Shown here piece after piece: positions 16,367 to 25,198 of a stretch of DNA of 64,000 nt. The position numbers and the translations under genes were made by a program. Each line of letters opens with the position of its first letter. Positions within the stretch are counted from its first letter, which is position 1. Under the pieces are notes generated by a model. The model was not told the origin of the DNA, ran no database searches, and saw only the letters and a list, made by a program, of their open reading frames with translations. This DNA is from Nocardia brasiliensis NBRC 14402 (GTDB lineage: Bacteria; Actinomycetota; Actinomycetes; Mycobacteriales; Mycobacteriaceae): NCBI RefSeq assembly GCF_000308475.2, contig NZ_BAFT02000110.1, positions 310,001 through 374,000 of the forward strand, given 5' to 3'.

Positions 16367-17742
16367 GAAGCCTGTCCGGACTACGCAGACGGCCCGCGGC
16401 CGCGCCGGCGCGCACCGATAATGCCGTGCCCGCAACGACCTATCTCGACCCGAATGTCGATCCTCCGATCGTCGCCGCGCTGGTGCGGCCGCTGCTGCAA
16501 CTGCGGTCCACGCTCGGTTCGGGGGTCGCCGTGCCGAATCAGACCGCGACCGCCGCGCTGTCCGCCGCGAGCACCCAGGCCGCCGATACCGAGGGCCCGC
16601 ACCGCGACGGCCTGCACGCCCTGGAGTCGACCTGGACCTCGCGCGGCGCCGACGCCGCGGTGCCCGCGCTGCGTACCACACAGACCGAGATCGGCGAAAT
16701 CTCCGACCGCGGACCGGCTTACCTGAGCGTGCTCGGTGACGCACACGCCACCAGCGCCCGCGCCGCGCGCACGGTCGATCAGATCATCGCCGACTTCCGC
16801 AGCGACGCCCGCCAGATCCTCGGCAACGCCACCGCCGCGCCCGACACCGACGCGGTGATCGCGCGGGCCACCCAGGCCCTGCGGGACGCGCTCACCACGG
16901 TGAACGCCGCGCAGACCGAAATGGACGACCACAGCAGGCGGCTCGACGCGATGGGCCCGCTCACGGTCACGCAGCCGTCCGGGGTCACCACGGCGCAGCC
17001 CTACTCGTCCGGGCCGTACTCCTCCGGCACCTACCCGCCCGGTGTGACGAGCCAATACGTGCCGGGCACGACCGCCAACGGGCAGCCGATGGATCCGGCG
17101 CTGGCCGCGCAACTGCAGTTGCAGCAGCAGTTGATCTCGGCGGGGGTGCAGGTCGGCACGGCGGCGATCAACGCGGGCGTCGATATCGGCACGAACATCA
17201 TCGACAAGATCGCCGGCGTCGGCACCCACATCATCGACAAGGTCGCCGAGGTCGGCACGCACGCCATCGATACGGTGGCGGCCGGCGCGGACAAGGCCGT
17301 GACCGAGGCGATCCGGCCCGGCAGCACCACCGGCGACGGGCCGAACGGCTCGTCGAATCCGAGTGCCTCGCCGAAGCTGTTCGATTTCGGTGCGGGCGTG
17401 CGTACCCCGGCACCGAGTGGTCCCAGCGGTCCGAGCAGTGTGATTCCGTCGGCCGGGCCGGGTTCCGCGCCGACCGCGAACGAGGCGCCGCCGAAACCGG
17501 AGTCGAGGCCGGCCCCCGCGCCCGCCCCGGCGCCACCGGTGGTGGACGACGCGCCGTCGCGTTCCGCCGCGCCGGATCAGCCGCACCCGCCGGGCACCAC
17601 CGGCGGCGTCGCGTTGCCGCCGTCGCCGCCGCCCGACGATCGGGAGCACAAGCCCCGCGAAGGCCAGCTCGGCGTGACCGTGCCGACCGCGGTGGTCGCC
17701 GTGACACCGGTGCTCGGCGACTACGACGATGACACCCTCTGA
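16363..17742 (+). CDS. large Ala/Pro-rich ESX-associated protein, putative secreted partner
   Basis: 459 residues. An N-terminal helical region (about residues 25-200, Ala/Thr/Gln-rich, LXG/EspA-like) is followed by short Gly/Ser/Tyr/Pro linkers (PYSSGPYSSG), a helical stretch with 8-11-residue repeats ('VGTHIIDK' variants, about residues 265-310) and a 120-residue Pro-rich disordered tail. The start ATG overlaps the stop of the EspC-like gene. No TM helix or signal peptide is evident, so export by a type VII system is inferred from gene order rather than a motif. Confidence 0.6.
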   Translation: MRSLSGLRRRPAAAPARTDNAVPATTYLDPNVDPPIVAALVRPLLQLRSTLGSGVAVPNQTATAALSAASTQAADTEGPHRDGLHALESTWTSRGADAAVPALRTTQTEIGEISDRGPAYLSVLGDAHATSARAARTVDQIIADFRSDARQILGNATAAPDTDAVIARATQALRDALTTVNAAQTEMDDHSRRLDAMGPLTVTQPSGVTTAQPYSSGPYSSGTYPPGVTSQYVPGTTANGQPMDPALAAQLQLQQQLISAGVQVGTAAINAGVDIGTNIIDKIAGVGTHIIDKVAEVGTHAIDTVAAGADKAVTEAIRPGSTTGDGPNGSSNPSASPKLFDFGAGVRTPAPSGPSGPSSVIPSAGPGSAPTANEAPPKPESRPAPAPAPAPPVVDDAPSRSAAPDQPHPPGTTGGVALPPSPPPDDREHKPREGQLGVTVPTAVVAVTPVLGDYDDDTL

Positions 17743-18739
17743 CCCGAATTCTCCGGGTCGGCAAGAGGGGCAGGGCAATCCGTTCGATACCGGACTGCCC
17801 ATGGTGCGCACGCCCGTCGGCAAGGCGCGCAAGCGGCGGCGTCCGTCCGGTCGCCGGTCGCCGGTGCGCCGCCGAGATCCGGAGGTCTACGTGCCCGAGC
17901 CGAACCCGGACGCACCGGCTGCCCGGCCGCGGCGCACCGGTGACTGGGAGCAGTGGCTGGATCCGCCGCCGCGGACGGCCGAGCAGGTACCGGAGCCGTC
18001 GGTGGCGCCGGAACGGCGGCGCGTCCCCGTCGCGGACGAGGACGATCGAGCCGCCGGCTACGACGACAATGTCGCCCCGCCGCCCGCGATCATCAACCGG
18101 TCCGGCATCCACCCGGGCGTACCGCTGCGCCACCCGACCCGCCAGCGCAGCAGGCAATCGAACGGCAATCGGATCCTCGCCGTACTGATCGTGCTCGGTG
18201 TCGGGATCGCGGTGGTCTCGATCCTGTACACCGCGATCAACGGTCTGGGTGGCGACGACAAGCCCGCCGCGGCCAGTTCGACGGTGCGCGCGCCCGGCGC
18301 GGTGACGACGGCGGCGACCAGCACGGCACCGCCCGCACAGGCCTCGGCGATCGCGACGCAGGGGTGCGAACAGCGGCGCACGCCCGACCTCGTGTCCGGT
18401 ACCGATCCCGGCGGCACCGCCAACGGCCCGGACGCCATCCTCGCGTTCGAATACGCCTACTACGTGGAGCGTTCCGGATATCGGGCGCGCGCGGTGGTCG
18501 CGGACAACGCGATCGTCTCGCCCGCCGACCAGATCCAGCGCGGGATCAACCAGACTCCCGTCGGCACCCGCTATTGCGTCCTGGTCACCCGGGCCAAGGA
18601 CGGTGACGACGGACTCGCGCACTGGGAGGTGAAACTCACCGAGCAGTACCCAGGCGAACAGCCGCGCACCTTCACCCAGCTCATCACGACCCGCACGCTC
18701 GCCTCCCGCACCCTCATCACCGCGATTGCCTCGGGCTGA
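17729..18739 (+). CDS. single-pass membrane protein, unknown function
   Basis: 336 residues. A basic, proline-rich cytoplasmic N-terminus (KARKRRRPSGRRSPVRRR) of about 145 residues, one transmembrane helix ('RILAVLIVLGVGIAVVSILY', about residues 147-168), a Thr/Ala linker and an extracytoplasmic globular domain with two cysteines (GCEQRRTPD and RYCVLVT). The start overlaps the end of the previous gene by 14 bases, making a three-gene cassette. It could act as a membrane adapter for the EspC-like pair; that is inference from position. Confidence 0.7.
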   Translation: MTPSDPNSPGRQEGQGNPFDTGLPMVRTPVGKARKRRRPSGRRSPVRRRDPEVYVPEPNPDAPAARPRRTGDWEQWLDPPPRTAEQVPEPSVAPERRRVPVADEDDRAAGYDDNVAPPPAIINRSGIHPGVPLRHPTRQRSRQSNGNRILAVLIVLGVGIAVVSILYTAINGLGGDDKPAAASSTVRAPGAVTTAATSTAPPAQASAIATQGCEQRRTPDLVSGTDPGGTANGPDAILAFEYAYYVERSGYRARAVVADNAIVSPADQIQRGINQTPVGTRYCVLVTRAKDGDDGLAHWEVKLTEQYPGEQPRTFTQLITTRTLASRTLITAIASG

Positions 18740-18871
18740 CGCGCACGCGCGGGGTAACGCCGATTCCCGGGGCAGGAAAAGTACTGTCTGGGAACGCCGT
18801 TCGCGGGTGGATACCGTTCGTTCGACAGGGAGTGTCGACGAGGTGTGCGGTGCACAGTTGGGGATCGGGAT

Positions 18872-19003
18872 ATGCGTATTTCTAAGCGGACGGTGGCCGA
18901 AACCGCGGCGGTGGTGGCCTTCATCCTGTCTGCCGTGGTGGCCGCCCCGCCGGCCGACTCGGCCTCGGCGCCGCACCCCGGATCCACTGTCGTTCAAAGG
19001 TAG
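18872..19003 (+). CDS. 43-residue putative secreted peptide or truncated gene
   Basis: ATG 18872 opens a short frame, MRISKRTVAETAAVVAF then a hydrophobic stretch ending 'VVAAPPADSAS', a standard Sec signal peptide with AxA-like cleavage sites, followed by only about 12 residues before TAG. It may be a real very small secreted peptide or the 5' end of a secreted-protein gene cut off by a deletion. Codons have actinomycete third-position bias. Candidate Shine-Dalgarno GGGGATCGGGA lies upstream. Confidence 0.4.
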   Translation: MRISKRTVAETAAVVAFILSAVVAAPPADSASAPHPGSTVVQR

Positions 19004-19116
19004 TACACGCTGGGTAATGGGGCTTTCGATGCTTGCCTGGTGACTCGCGGTCTGCGAAAGTAGTGCACCGGATAGTTTCGTTTTCGATTAGCTCGATGCA
19101 GAAGGCGAGTCGGCAG

Positions 19117-19794
19117 ATGATGTCGATGCTGTGGATCACGCTTCCCTACAGTGCGTTTCTGTCGTTCGTCCTCGGCCATGTGTGGCGTTATCGGCACGAT
19201 CGGTTCAGTTGGTTCGGCAATCGCGAGGAGACCGACCCCGGCCAGCGGTTCGGCACCACCGCGCTGCGCGCCGGCATCGGTGTGCTGATCGCGGCGCGGG
19301 TGACCGAGTTGCTCGTCTCCGGGCCGCACGGCCATCCGGACGGCCCGCTCTACGTGGCGCTCGCCCTCGTCGAAATCGGCGCGCTCGTCGCGGCCGCGGT
19401 CGGCGCGGTATTGCTGTTCGTGCCCGATATCATCGGTGGGTCGGCCCGGCCGGTGATCAGCCCGTTCGACCGCATCACCTTCCCGTTGATGGTGACCGCG
19501 CTGCTGTCCTGGGTGGCGATCAAGTTCGACCCGAACTCCACCGAAGGCGGATATCGCACCGCCGAAACGCTTTTCGTCTGGTTCCGGTCGCTGTTCAGCC
19601 TGCACCCGCAACCCGACGTCATGGTGCACGCGCCGCTCATCTATCAGGCCCGGGGCCTGATCCTGATGGTGTTCATCGCGATCTGGCCTTACACCCGGTT
19701 GGCCGGTGTGATGGCGGATCCGATCTGCCGCGCGCTGCTGCGGATCAAGGCCGAGCCCGCGCCGGAATCGCCGCGGGCGCTCGCGACCGGGTAG
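19117..19794 (+). CDS. NarI-like cytochrome b subunit (nitrate reductase gamma family), orphan
   Basis: 225 residues with five predicted transmembrane helices. The start 'LWITLPYSAFLSFVLGHVWRYRHDRFSW' matches NarI helix I and its conserved 'HxWRYRxDxFxW' loop, and the heme-ligand histidines are plausible in this helix and in 'HAPLIYQARGLILMVFIAIWPYTRL' near the C-terminus. No narG, narH or narJ is nearby, so the usual quinol:nitrate role cannot be assumed; it may serve another redox partner. Start chosen at ATG 19117 (GAAGG upstream); ATG 19096 or TTG 19033 are alternatives. Confidence 0.7.
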   Translation: MMSMLWITLPYSAFLSFVLGHVWRYRHDRFSWFGNREETDPGQRFGTTALRAGIGVLIAARVTELLVSGPHGHPDGPLYVALALVEIGALVAAAVGAVLLFVPDIIGGSARPVISPFDRITFPLMVTALLSWVAIKFDPNSTEGGYRTAETLFVWFRSLFSLHPQPDVMVHAPLIYQARGLILMVFIAIWPYTRLAGVMADPICRALLRIKAEPAPESPRALATG

Positions 19795-19914
19795 CCGCGG
19801 TTCGCGGAACCGGTTGCGCCGCAACGCCGTACAAGACCGTCCGGTATCCGGCATACTGCTGCTCCGGGGCAACGCCGTTTCGCTGATCGTGCCTCGTGGA
19901 CGAAAGGCGGACCC

Positions 19915-21339
19915 ATGGCGCAGGACGAGCGCATCGACGCGACGGGACCGATCGAGCGGCGCACCATCGAGGTGATCCCCGACGCCGAACGGCACGGCAC
20001 CCCGCGCAGCCAGTTCACCCTCTGGTTCGGGGCGAACATGCAGATCACCGCGATCGTCGACGGTGCGCTGGCGGTGGTGTTCGGGGCCGACGCGCTGTGG
20101 GCGATCCTCGGCCTGCTGATCGGCAACATCCTCGGCGGCATCGTGATGGCACTGCATTCGGCGCAGGGACCCCGCCTCGGATTGCCGCAGATGATCTCCA
20201 GCCGAGCACAATTCGGCGTCTTCGGCGCCGTGCTGCCGTTGCTGCTCGTCGTCGTCATGTACCTGGGGTTCGCCGCGACCGGTACGGTGCTCGCCGGTCA
20301 GGCGGTGAACAAGATCCTGCGCGTCGAGGACGCGACGGTCGGGATCCTCGTGTTCGGCGCGCTCACCGCCGTGGTCGCGGTGACCGGATACCGGCTCATC
20401 CACGTGGTGGGCCGGATCGCCACGGTGGTCGGCATCGTGGGCTTCGGCTATCTCGCGGTCCGGCTCGCCGCGGAATACGACGTGCGCGCCCTGCTCGGGG
20501 CGGAGCCGTTCGATGCGGCCACTTTCGTGCTGGCCATCTCGCTCGGCGCGGGCTGGCAGCTCACCTTCGGGCCGTACGTGGCCGACTATTCGCGCTACCT
20601 GCCCCGCTCGACCAGCGACCGCACCACCTTCTGGGCGACCTTCGCGGGGAGTGTGCTCGGCTCACAGTGGTCGATGACGTTCGGCGCGATCGTCGCGGCG
20701 GCGGCGGGAAAAGCCTTCCTGGGCAACCAGGTCGGCTTCCTCGGTGCGCTGGCGGGGCCGTTCGTGCTCGGCTTGCTGATCTACCTGGTGATCGTGGTCG
20801 GCAAGCTGACCGTCAACTGCCTCAACGCCTACGGCGGCTTCATGTGCATCCTGACCTCGGTGACCGCGTTCACCGGGCAATCGCGGGCCACGCCGATCGT
20901 CCGCGCCGCCTACATCGTCGGGTTCACGGTGGTGTCGATGCTGATCGCGCTCGCGGCCAGCGCCGACTTCCTGAACAATTTCAAGAATTTCGTGCTCACG
21001 CTGCTCATGGTGTTCACGCCGTGGAGCGCGATCAACCTGATCGACTACTACCTGATCTCCCGTGAGCGGATCGACATTCCGGCCCTCTACGACCCGGACG
21101 GTCGCTACGGGCGCTGGAACGTCACCGCGCTGGCCTGTTACGTCCTCGGCATTCTCGCGCAGGTCCCGTTCCTGGCCCAGCAGCTCTACACCGGCCCGCT
21201 CACCGAAATGCTCGGCGGCGCAGATATTTCCTGGATCGTCGGCATCGTGTTCACCGCCGCGGTCTACTACCCCCTGGCCCGCCGCACCAGCAACCCACCC
21301 GAGCGGATGATCTATCCACCGGGCACCACCGATCGCTGA
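19915..21339 (+). CDS. NCS1-family nucleobase permease (purine/cytosine permease-like)
   Basis: 474 residues, about twelve predicted transmembrane helices. The N-terminus 'TPRSQFTLWFGANMQITAI' and 'GPRLGLPQMISSRAQFG' are hallmark segments of the cytosine-purine permease branch of NCS1; 'ADYSRYLPRSTSDRTTFW' is the conserved TM6-7 loop. These are Na+ or H+ symporters for nucleobases, hydantoins or allantoin. No adjacent catabolic gene identifies the substrate. ACGAAAGGCGGACCC precedes the ATG. Confidence 0.9.
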   Translation: MAQDERIDATGPIERRTIEVIPDAERHGTPRSQFTLWFGANMQITAIVDGALAVVFGADALWAILGLLIGNILGGIVMALHSAQGPRLGLPQMISSRAQFGVFGAVLPLLLVVVMYLGFAATGTVLAGQAVNKILRVEDATVGILVFGALTAVVAVTGYRLIHVVGRIATVVGIVGFGYLAVRLAAEYDVRALLGAEPFDAATFVLAISLGAGWQLTFGPYVADYSRYLPRSTSDRTTFWATFAGSVLGSQWSMTFGAIVAAAAGKAFLGNQVGFLGALAGPFVLGLLIYLVIVVGKLTVNCLNAYGGFMCILTSVTAFTGQSRATPIVRAAYIVGFTVVSMLIALAASADFLNNFKNFVLTLLMVFTPWSAINLIDYYLISRERIDIPALYDPDGRYGRWNVTALACYVLGILAQVPFLAQQLYTGPLTEMLGGADISWIVGIVFTAAVYYPLARRTSNPPERMIYPPGTTDR

Positions 21340-21347
21340 ACATGCCA

Positions 21348-21379
21348 CGGCCGCCCCGAGATTGCCGCCGGGGCGGCCG
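21348..21379. terminator. bidirectional stem-loop terminator
   Basis: An 11-bp perfect stem (CGGCCGCCCCG / CGGGGCGGCCG) with a 10-base loop between the convergent permease and GGDEF-EAL genes. No T-run. Confidence 0.7.
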
Positions 21380-21382
21380 GAA

Positions 21383-23545
21383 TCACTTGTCGCCGAGAGG
21401 TTTTCGTCTGAACAGGGCGTCGTTCGCGCCCGCCGTGCTGCCGAGCAGGGTCGTCACCTGGTCGGCGGGCATCGGATAGTGGAAGTGCCAGCCCTGTGCG
21501 GTGTCACAGCCGAGGTCGCGGAGTTGGTCGGCCTGGTGGCGGGTTTCGACGCATTCGGCGGTGACGGTGAAGCCGAGGGCGTGGGTGAGATCGATGATCG
21601 TCTCGAGCAGCAACAGGTCGGTCGGGCTCGCGGTGTCCGGTGTGCGGATGCGCTGGACGAACGGGCCCGCGAGCTTGACCACGTGCAGCGGAAGTTGCCC
21701 GAGGTAGGCGAGATTCGAGTAGCCGGTGCCGAAATCGTCGATGGCGATCCGCACGCCCGACTCGGCCAGCGTGTGCAATGCCCGCAGCGGCCGGCCCGTG
21801 GTCTGCATGAACGCGCGCTCGGTCAGTTCCAGTTGCAGCAGGCCCGCCTCGATGCCGGTTTCCGCGATCACCTGCTGCACGTGATCGAGCCAGGCCGGAT
21901 CGGCCACCTCGGCGGCCGAGACGTTCACGCTGATGGTCGGGGTATGCGGGTAGCGGGTATGCCATTCCCGGCTGTCCAGGCAGGCGCGTTCGAGCACCAC
22001 CGCGCCCAGCGCGCCGATATGGCCGTTGTCCTCGGCCAGGTCGACGAAACGGGCCGGGCTGAGCACGCCGAGATCGGGATGACGCCAGCGCACCAGCGCC
22101 TCGACGGCGACGGTCTGGCCGTCCGCGAGCGAGACGATCGGCTGATAGTCGAGGAAGAACTCGCCGTGCCGGATGGCCGAGGGCATCGCCGCGGACAGTT
22201 CGGCACTGGTGTGTTCGCGCCGGCCGCGATCGGCGTCGAAAATCGCGTAGCGGGCGCGGCCCGCGGCCTTGGCCCAGTACATGCTGGTGTCGGCGGCCTG
22301 CAGGAAGTCGCCGGTGGACGAGCGATCCGCGCGCTCCTCCATCACGCCGATGCTCGCGGTGATCGCCAGATGGTGCTCGTGCACATAGAACGGCTGAGAC
22401 AGCGCGTGCAACACCGTGCGCGCCACCGCGGCCATCTCCTCGACGCCGCTGGAATGTGGGACGAGCACCACGAACTCGTCGCCGCCCATCCGGGCCACGA
22501 GCTGATCGGCGCGCGTGGTGCAGGCACTGAGCCGGGCGGCGGCCTGGGCGAGCAACTCGTCACCGACCGCGTGCCCGTAGGTGTCGTTGACGGTCTTGAA
22601 ATGGTCCAGATCGACGTAGCAGAGCCCGACCCTGGTGCAGTCGGCGAACGCGGCCGCGAGCGCGTCGAAGAAGCGCGATCGGTTCGGCAGGCCGGTCAGC
22701 TGGTCGTGGTGCGCGCGGTACTGCAACCGTTCGCGCAGCGCCCGTCGCTCGGACACGTCCTCCACCAGCACCAGCGTGTACTGCGGCTGTCCCTGCTCGT
22801 CCCGGATGAGCGAGACGTTGATATGGGTCCACACCGTGCCGCCGTCCCGGTGCCGGTACGCCTTCTCCAACTGCACGTTGTCGTATTTGCCCGCGAGCAC
22901 CCCGGCGTACTTCTGCCACATGTCGGGGCCGTCGTCGGGGTGGGTCAGATCGGTCACCGAGAGCCGGCACATCTCCTCGGGCCGGTAGCCGAGCATGTTC
23001 GCGAAGGCGTTGTTGACCTCGATGATGCGTCCGGTCATATCGGAGAGACCGGTGCCGATGCCGGCCTGGGAGAACACCGCCCGCAGCCGGGCCTCGCTGG
23101 AGCGCAACTGCTGCTCGACCATCCGGCGGGCGGCGATCTCGGCGGTGCGCACGCTCTCCTGCTCGGCGAGCAGCCAGGCGCGGAACGCGCGCAGGTAGCC
23201 GGTCGCGAACGCGCCGACCAATTCGGCCACGCGCCCGGCGGGGACGCCGCTGGCCTCGGTGAGGTAGGTGTTCAGCACGGCCAGGGTGCGGCCGAGCACC
23301 TCGTCGCCGACGAAATGCGATTCCGCCAGCCGGGCACCCAGTTCCGAGACCTGCTCGACGGGCGCGCCGGTCTCGGCGGCGATCGCGAATTCCTCGGCCA
23401 GCGTCGTGAGCAGCAACCGGGATTCGGCCGAACTCATGGGCACGACATGATCGCGCGGTCCGCCACCGAGCGCGGCCGCCCATTGCTCGGCCAGTTCGGC
23501 GTGCGGTCCGCCAGGATCTGAACCCCTCCCGGCATCCCACGCCAT
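21383..23545 (-). CDS. PAS-GGDEF-EAL cyclic di-GMP turnover protein
   Basis: 720 residues, soluble. An N-terminal helical module (about residues 40-145) precedes a PAS/PAC domain (about 150-265, 'GYRPEEMCRLSVTDLTHPDD' and 'VLVEDVSERRALRERLQ'), a GGDEF domain with intact signature 'ARMGGDEFVVL', and an EAL domain with 'VEALVRW', 'ELTER', 'IAIDDFGTGYSN' and 'VTAECVETRHQ'. All key residues of both diguanylate cyclase and phosphodiesterase motifs are present, so it may be bifunctional. Start ATG 23545 (MAWDAGRG). It is divergent from a methyltransferase gene. Confidence 0.92.
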   Translation of the reverse strand: MAWDAGRGSDPGGPHAELAEQWAAALGGGPRDHVVPMSSAESRLLLTTLAEEFAIAAETGAPVEQVSELGARLAESHFVGDEVLGRTLAVLNTYLTEASGVPAGRVAELVGAFATGYLRAFRAWLLAEQESVRTAEIAARRMVEQQLRSSEARLRAVFSQAGIGTGLSDMTGRIIEVNNAFANMLGYRPEEMCRLSVTDLTHPDDGPDMWQKYAGVLAGKYDNVQLEKAYRHRDGGTVWTHINVSLIRDEQGQPQYTLVLVEDVSERRALRERLQYRAHHDQLTGLPNRSRFFDALAAAFADCTRVGLCYVDLDHFKTVNDTYGHAVGDELLAQAAARLSACTTRADQLVARMGGDEFVVLVPHSSGVEEMAAVARTVLHALSQPFYVHEHHLAITASIGVMEERADRSSTGDFLQAADTSMYWAKAAGRARYAIFDADRGRREHTSAELSAAMPSAIRHGEFFLDYQPIVSLADGQTVAVEALVRWRHPDLGVLSPARFVDLAEDNGHIGALGAVVLERACLDSREWHTRYPHTPTISVNVSAAEVADPAWLDHVQQVIAETGIEAGLLQLELTERAFMQTTGRPLRALHTLAESGVRIAIDDFGTGYSNLAYLGQLPLHVVKLAGPFVQRIRTPDTASPTDLLLLETIIDLTHALGFTVTAECVETRHQADQLRDLGCDTAQGWHFHYPMPADQVTTLLGSTAGANDALFRRKPLGDK

Positions 23546-23674
23546 AAGCTCTGATCGTAGTCCGGTTTGCTGGCGCTCGCCCAACTGCGGGCGACGGGCG
23601 AACCCGGCTACGATGACGAAGCTTTCGCCGCGTCGATCGTGAGCTGGCGATATTTCTAGGAGGGTTCGGGATCG

Positions 23675-24481
23675 ATGACCAGACCGAGTTGGGCGCCCGA
23701 GGGAATCGATCTGGATCGGCCCAGCGCCTCCCGGGTGTACGACTACTTCGTCGGCGGCATGCACAACTTCGAGATCGACCGGACCCTGGCCAGGCAGATC
23801 GAGGCCTTCACCCCCAACGTGGCCGAAACCATGCGGGCCAACCGGGATTTGCTGCGCCGATGCGTACGGTTCCTGGTCGACGAGGGCATCACCCAGTTCC
23901 TCGACATCGGCTCCGGCATCCCGACCGTCGGCAATGTGCACGAGGTCGCCCAGGGTCGAAACCCTTCGGCGCGAGTCGTTTACGTCGATATCGACCCGGT
24001 CGCGGTGGCGCACAGCCGGGCCATTCTGGACGGCAATCCCGCCGCGGCGGTGGTGCGCGCGGATATCGGTGACCCCGAAGCCATCCTGGCCGATCCGGCC
24101 GTGGCGGAGCTGATCGATTTCGAGCAGCCGGTGGCGGTGCTCGCGCTCGGCGTGCTGCACTTCGTCGCCGACGACGCCGACCCGGCGGGCTGCGTGGCCC
24201 GGCTGCGCGACGCGGTCGTGCCCGGCAGCTACCTGGCCATCACCCACGCCACCGCCGACGGACAGCCCGAGGAGGTGCTCGAGGCCCAGAAACTGTCCGG
24301 GCGCACCTCGACCGAGATCGTGCTGCGCAGCCGGCCGGAGATCGCCGAGTTCTTCGTGGGCTGGGACCTGCTCGACCCGGGGCTCGTGCACCTGCCGCTC
24401 TGGCGACCGGAGAACGCCGCGGATATCGGCGAGTTCCCGGAGCGGTCCGGGGCTTACGGCGGCGTCGCCCGCAAACCCTGA
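23675..24481 (+). CDS. SAM-dependent methyltransferase (Methyltransf_19 / SAM0 family)
   Basis: 268 residues with the actinomycete-specific family signature: 'SASRVYDYFVGGMHNFEIDR' at the N-terminus, then SAM motif I 'FLDIGSGIPTVGNVHEVAQ' (around residue 75) and 'VVYVDIDPVAVAHS'. Such enzymes are abundant in Streptomyces and Nocardia and their substrates are mostly unknown. AGGAGG (23660-23665) precedes the ATG. The divergent neighbour is a c-di-GMP protein; no functional link can be shown. Confidence 0.88.
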   Translation: MTRPSWAPEGIDLDRPSASRVYDYFVGGMHNFEIDRTLARQIEAFTPNVAETMRANRDLLRRCVRFLVDEGITQFLDIGSGIPTVGNVHEVAQGRNPSARVVYVDIDPVAVAHSRAILDGNPAAAVVRADIGDPEAILADPAVAELIDFEQPVAVLALGVLHFVADDADPAGCVARLRDAVVPGSYLAITHATADGQPEEVLEAQKLSGRTSTEIVLRSRPEIAEFFVGWDLLDPGLVHLPLWRPENAADIGEFPERSGAYGGVARKP

Positions 24482-24488
24482 TCGACCC

Positions 24489-25028
24489 TCAGGCGCTCGC
24501 GGTGCGCAGCGCGAACCAGCCGGTGCTCGGATCGGCGAAGCCGTGATACATGAGCCGGACGCGCTGGTCGACCTCGAAGTGCCGATAGACGAGCGCCATC
24601 GCACGGCGCATGGCCGCCTCGCGGAAGTCCGCGGTGCGGCGAAAACCGATGGGGTGCTCGGGAAGTAGCGCCAGCCGGGTCAGCTCGGCGGGATCGTCGA
24701 GATCGAGGCCGACCGGTGCGGTGGCGCTGATCTGATGGTCGTGCAGGATGGTCCCGACCTGCCCGGGTTCGGGCAGGCCCGCCAGAAACGCGCGGAACTC
24801 GGTGTGCAACAGGGCCGTTCGATCGGCGTCGGCCGATTCGGCCTGTACCCGGTCGATCAGGTCGGCGTCGGGGCTCGGTCCGGTGTCCGCGCTCAGGGGC
24901 GCTTGTTCGAGCAGATGCAGGATGCTGCCGCCGGGCAGCAGCGGTTCCGGCGCGAGGAATACGGTGATGCTGGGGCAGCGGCAATCCTGCCCGAACAAAC
25001 AGACCTTGACGTGTGATGGATCGGGCAT
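24489..25028 (-). CDS. hypothetical protein with N-terminal cysteine cluster
   Basis: 179 residues, not recognised. The N-terminus 'KVCLFGQDCRCPSITVFLAP' has three closely spaced cysteines (CxxxxxCxC), a possible metal or Fe-S site. The middle is acidic and helical, and the C-terminal half (FREAAMRRAMALVYRHFEVDQRVRLMYHGFAD) is basic. The ATG at 25028 gives the compact form. It is convergent with the methyltransferase gene (7-base gap). No function can be assigned. Confidence 0.55.
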   Translation of the reverse strand: MPDPSHVKVCLFGQDCRCPSITVFLAPEPLLPGGSILHLLEQAPLSADTGPSPDADLIDRVQAESADADRTALLHTEFRAFLAGLPEPGQVGTILHDHQISATAPVGLDLDDPAELTRLALLPEHPIGFRRTADFREAAMRRAMALVYRHFEVDQRVRLMYHGFADPSTGWFALRTASA

Positions 25029-25198
25029 GGCGCCTCTTCCATGGAACGGGCCGGGCAACGCAACCGGCGAGCGGATCAAGACTTCGATGGATGCCGATCG
25101 CCGAATGCGGGCCGCTTCGACGCTCGACCGTGCCGCAGTTTTCTCAGTGTAGGAGCCCGCGCGTCCCGTGTGCACCCCCGCCGCAAGGTCGATCGCGC

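Noticed and set aside
21362..23521. Long plus-strand frame of 719 codons
   Set aside because: It is the mirror of the GGDEF-EAL gene; its translation has no domain signatures and reflects high GC third positions.
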